From the NCBI RefSeq assembly GCF_039649665.1, contig NZ_JBDJAW010000034.1:20270-84269 (forward strand): 64,000 bases of DNA, written 5' to 3'. Positions 61,431-64,000 of the stretch are shown in pieces (positions within the stretch are counted from its first letter, which is position 1; every line of letters starts with the position of its first letter). The DNA is from Microbispora sp. ZYX-F-249 (GTDB taxonomy: Bacteria > Actinomycetota > Actinomycetes > Streptosporangiales > Streptosporangiaceae). Position numbers and translations under genes: made by a program. The notes under the pieces were generated by a model. That model saw only the letters and a list, made by a program, of their open reading frames with translations, did not search any database and had not been told where the DNA came from.

Positions 61431-63596
61431 TCACGGGCAGTTGCCGATGTCGCTTTCGGCGGAGGCCAGGACGACGTCGGTCTTGGCCAGGCCGAGGGCG
61501 TTGACGGTGACATGGACGGCGTTGACGGTCAGGCCCTTGTCGGGGGTGGTGAATGAGGTCTGCTCGTTGAGGACGAGCTTCACGACGCCGACGTTGACCG
61601 TCGTGTTGGGCTGGACATTGGTGGGTTCCGAGATGACCACCGTGTTGCCGACCTTGAGCGAGGCGATCGTGGTGGTTCCGGCGGATCCGCCGCAGGTGGT
61701 GGTGGAGGTGGACTTGATGGCACCGACGGTGATCACCGGGATGCCCGTGATCCCGATGCTGGTGTCGTCGATGGAGGCGGTGGCCACGGACTTGCCGGGG
61801 AACTCGGTGGTGGCGACCTTGGCGCACAGGGCGTGCGCGCTGATCAATCCGCTGAGGCTGGCGGTGCAGGGCACCGAGGTGGTGCCGGTCGACGTGGTGG
61901 AGATGGGGCCGGTGTCGGGGGTGCGCGCGATGTTGACCAGCTGGATGCCGGCCAGGGCGGCGCTGGCGGTCAGGCCGTAGGCCCGTCCGGTCAGCTTCTG
62001 CGGTGTGACGGTGACCTGTTCGTCGCTGCACGGCGAGGTGACCGAGTTGTTGTTGGCGTCGCCGCTGTAGGTGGCGGTCCACCGGTAGGTGCCGGCCGCT
62101 CCGATGGTCACGTTGCCGGACGCGGCGGTGCCGCTGCCGGACAGGTCCTCGGTACGGGTCTCGATCGGCGTCGTGCAGTCGGTGTCGCCGGGGGCGTACA
62201 GCTTGAATGTGACGGAACCGGTGGGGTGGTACCCGCCGGAGACGGCGGCGGTGTCGGACACGACGCCACCGGCCGGCACGGAGCCCGATGGGGTGGTGGT
62301 GATGCCCGGCGTGGCCTTGACGACCTCGACCTCTTCATCGCCGCACGGGGAGGTGACCGGGTTGTTGGCGTCGTCGCCGCTGTAGGAGGCCACCCACCGG
62401 TAGGTGCCCACCCCGCCCGCGGCGATGTTCCCGGACGCGGCGGTGCCGCTGCCCGACACCGTCCCGGTGCGGGTCTCGATGGGCGTGGTGCAGTCGGTGT
62501 CGCCGGGGCCGTACAGCTTGAACGTGACGGTGCCCGTCGGGTGGTATCCACCGGTCAGGGTCGCCGTGTCCGAGACGTTTCCGCCCGCGGGCACCTGCCC
62601 CGACGGCGTCGTGGCGATCGATGGGGTCACTTTCGGAACGTGTTCGGTGATCGTCTCGGTGAAGCCTGGCGACAGGACGCCGTTGATCAGGAAGTCCACC
62701 TTGCAGGTGAGGGTGCTTCCCGGTGCGGCTCCGGCGCCGACGGTGACGACCTCGGTGAAAGTGGCGTCGTCGCCGCTGGTCACCGTCCGGCTGTCCGGGG
62801 TCAGGGACACCGACAGGTTCGGATCGCAGTCGCGCAGCTGGTGGGTGACCGTGACCGGCAGGTTGTGCAGGGCCGCCAGGATGGTGTCGCTGACCTCCGA
62901 GGCGTTGAGGCCGGAGAACAGCTGTCCATCCGTGGCATCGGTGATCGCGGTCGCCTGCCCGCTCGAGTTCAGCCCGGCCAGGTCGAACGCGAGCACGGTG
63001 ATGTCGGCTGCCTGCAGGGCGCTGATCGCATTGGCCAGCGTGTGGCCGTTGCTGGGGTCATGGCTGGGGGCGTCCCCGATCAGCAGCACGATCCGAGTGC
63101 TGTTCGGCCGGAAGCCGACCGCCCCCGACGCGACCTGGAACAGACCGTTGATGCCGTCCTCGGGGATGTCGCCGCCGCCCGACGCGACCAGCGTGTTGAG
63201 ACCGTTGGTGACGTCGGCCTGGTTGGCGGTGAGGTTCTGCGCCACCCGGAACGGCGTCGCGTCTCCCATGTCCTTGTATTCGGCGACCGCGAACTGGGCG
63301 TCCGGCTGCGCGGAAGCGACGGTGGACAAGATGGTGTTCGCATTGGTCCGCACGTTCGAGATGACCCCGCCCATGCTCCCTGTCGTGTCGATCAGGAACG
63401 CGATATCCGGCTTGGGCGGGACCGCCGGAGTGGACACGGTCTTGGTGATCGTCTTCGATCCGCCCGGAGCCAGGTCCAGCGTCACGTCCGCCGGGGTGAC
63501 CCCGGGCGCGGCGGATGCCGTCCCCACCCCGGCCACCAACATTGCACCGGCCACCGCCACGCACACGGCGGCCCGTAATCTTCGAGTCGTTCTCAC
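61431..63596 (-). CDS. Secreted von Willebrand factor A-domain protein with duplicated Ig-like repeats and choice-of-anchor-P-like C-terminus
   Basis: The 721-residue exported protein: signal peptide (about 1-30, ending ASA), a short beta segment, a VWA domain (about 60-260) with the metal-site DTTGSMG. A stalk is followed by two near-identical Ig-like repeats of about 103 residues (YHPTGTVTFKLYGPGDTDC / YHPTGSVTFKLYAPGDTDC). The C-terminal beta-rich domain of about 190 residues starts GRAYGLTASAALAGIQL, like choice-of-anchor P. There is no LPXTG or transmembrane end, so the surface attachment mode is open. Probable roles are adhesion or binding at the cell surface. GTG 63596 follows AGAAGG. 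Confidence 0.85.
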   Translation of the reverse strand: MRTTRRLRAAVCVAVAGAMLVAGVGTASAAPGVTPADVTLDLAPGGSKTITKTVSTPAVPPKPDIAFLIDTTGSMGGVISNVRTNANTILSTVASAQPDAQFAVAEYKDMGDATPFRVAQNLTANQADVTNGLNTLVASGGGDIPEDGINGLFQVASGAVGFRPNSTRIVLLIGDAPSHDPSNGHTLANAISALQAADITVLAFDLAGLNSSGQATAITDATDGQLFSGLNASEVSDTILAALHNLPVTVTHQLRDCDPNLSVSLTPDSRTVTSGDDATFTEVVTVGAGAAPGSTLTCKVDFLINGVLSPGFTETITEHVPKVTPSIATTPSGQVPAGGNVSDTATLTGGYHPTGTVTFKLYGPGDTDCTTPIETRTGTVSGSGTAASGNIAAGGVGTYRWVASYSGDDANNPVTSPCGDEEVEVVKATPGITTTPSGSVPAGGVVSDTAAVSGGYHPTGSVTFKLYAPGDTDCTTPIETRTEDLSGSGTAASGNVTIGAAGTYRWTATYSGDANNNSVTSPCSDEQVTVTPQKLTGRAYGLTASAALAGIQLVNIARTPDTGPISTTSTGTTSVPCTASLSGLISAHALCAKVATTEFPGKSVATASIDDTSIGITGIPVITVGAIKSTSTTTCGGSAGTTTIASLKVGNTVVISEPTNVQPNTTVNVGVVKLVLNEQTSFTTPDKGLTVNAVHVTVNALGLAKTDVVLASAESDIGNCP
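62007..62627 (-). repeat. Two tandem copies (about 309 bp each) of an Ig-like repeat in the VWA gene
   Basis: Roughly 62319-62627 and 62007-62315 encode the two Ig-like units, highly similar at DNA level, e.g. both contain the same run encoding DTDCTTPIETRT. Recent duplication or gene conversion is likely. Boundaries are estimated to within about ten bases. Confidence 0.75.
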
Positions 63597-64000
63597 GGTG
63601 TCATTCCTTCTGGTGTGGCGTCATGCCACAACGAATTCGGGATTGCTGGCCGTGCGGAATTCCCATGACTGCACCACGCGAGACGTCCTCTCCTCGCGTA
63701 TTGGCGCAATCAGATGCCGAATTGCATTTGTTGACGACCTCGGTGACATTTTCGGCGCAGCCGTTGATCAGCGAGGGGGTGTGGCCACGGTCATATGGTG
63801 ACTGGTCGTTGAATAGATGTAAATAGGCCACTTACAGCAAGTTTCCGACTGGCCACAGTCGGCCACCCCTTGCCGGTGAGAGATTCCTACTGGTAGCGAA
63901 TATTTTTCAGATATGCCCGCTGAAATGCGTAACCAGCGGGATGCCGCTGGCAAAAGAGCGCCCGCTTCCCGTCCTCTGGACCGCCTGAATTGCGATTATG
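63597..64000. other. Gene-free, AT-richer upstream region of the VWA gene
   Basis: 404 bases up to the window edge, clearly less GC-rich than the rest. Short open frames are present on both strands but lack ribosome sites and codon bias. It contains an 18-base palindrome and several GGCCAC copies; I see no tRNA or small gene. Confidence 0.6.
63845..63862. promoter_or_regulatory. Perfect palindrome upstream of the VWA gene
   Basis: CCGACTG (63845-63851) and CAGTCGG (63856-63862) are perfect 7-base arms around GCCA. Its position about 250 bases upstream of the VWA start suggests an operator or leader hairpin. Confidence 0.5.

Noticed and set aside
63601..63831. A 76-codon minus-strand frame upstream of the VWA gene
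   Set aside because: No ribosome site, atypical codon use, and it occupies the likely promoter region.

Overview
The window is about 64 kb of very GC-rich DNA with strong third-position GC bias, dense genes, GTG starts, ATGA/GTGA overlaps and several leaderless regulators. Together with secreted xylanase, arabinanase, arabinofuranosidase and expansin genes, a streptogrisin-like protease, a large NRPS and a P450/ferredoxin pair, this points to a soil-type filamentous actinomycete. Streptosporangiales is my best guess, but that is inference. I see no rRNA, tRNA, CRISPR, transposase or phage gene.

Left part (1-11.2 kb): a carboxylate-amine ligase and an asparagine-synthase-like amidotransferase (cut by the window edge), possibly part of an N-acetylglutaminylglutamine amide osmolyte pathway; a secreted expansin with a CBM2; a universal stress protein; small DUF6194 and thiamine-binding proteins; endonuclease V; an unusual MFS protein with an extra C-terminal domain; a D-2-hydroxyacid dehydrogenase; and a formaldehyde dehydrogenase-like zinc enzyme.

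11.4-24.5 kb: an orphan histidine kinase divergent from a TetR-ferredoxin-P450 operon; a GT4 glycosyltransferase; an AraC regulator; an aldo/keto reductase; a second TetR; an SDR/beta-hydroxyacid dehydrogenase pair; UDP-galactopyranose mutase; a GT9 glycosyltransferase; and a ThDP enzyme. 24.5-33.3 kb: a small membrane protein, a 1057-residue FAD/Fe-S oxidoreductase overlapping a second ThDP enzyme (together probably lactate/pyruvate oxidation), a SpoIIE-type phosphatase, and a TrkH/TrkA potassium-uptake pair.

33.5-39 kb: a PadR regulator coupled to a membrane protein through a duplicated in-frame repeat, a large secreted amidase, and a secreted serine protease. 39.1-49.5 kb: a compact two-gene NRPS locus, A-T-C-A-T followed by C-A-T-TE-MFS, in which thioesterase and exporter are fused to the synthetase. 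The TE has Cys in place of the usual nucleophilic Ser, and the last A domain reads as aspartate-like. This is the most interesting system in the window.

49.7-64 kb: a plant-polysaccharide block (GH54 arabinofuranosidase, GH43 arabinanase, GH11 xylanase) with candidate operators, a small P-loop kinase, a giant TPR protein, an intact DUF3293 protein facing a DUF3293 remnant, an ACT-domain protein and a secreted VWA protein with duplicated Ig-like repeats. The last 400 bases hold no gene that I can support, but contain a perfect palindrome.
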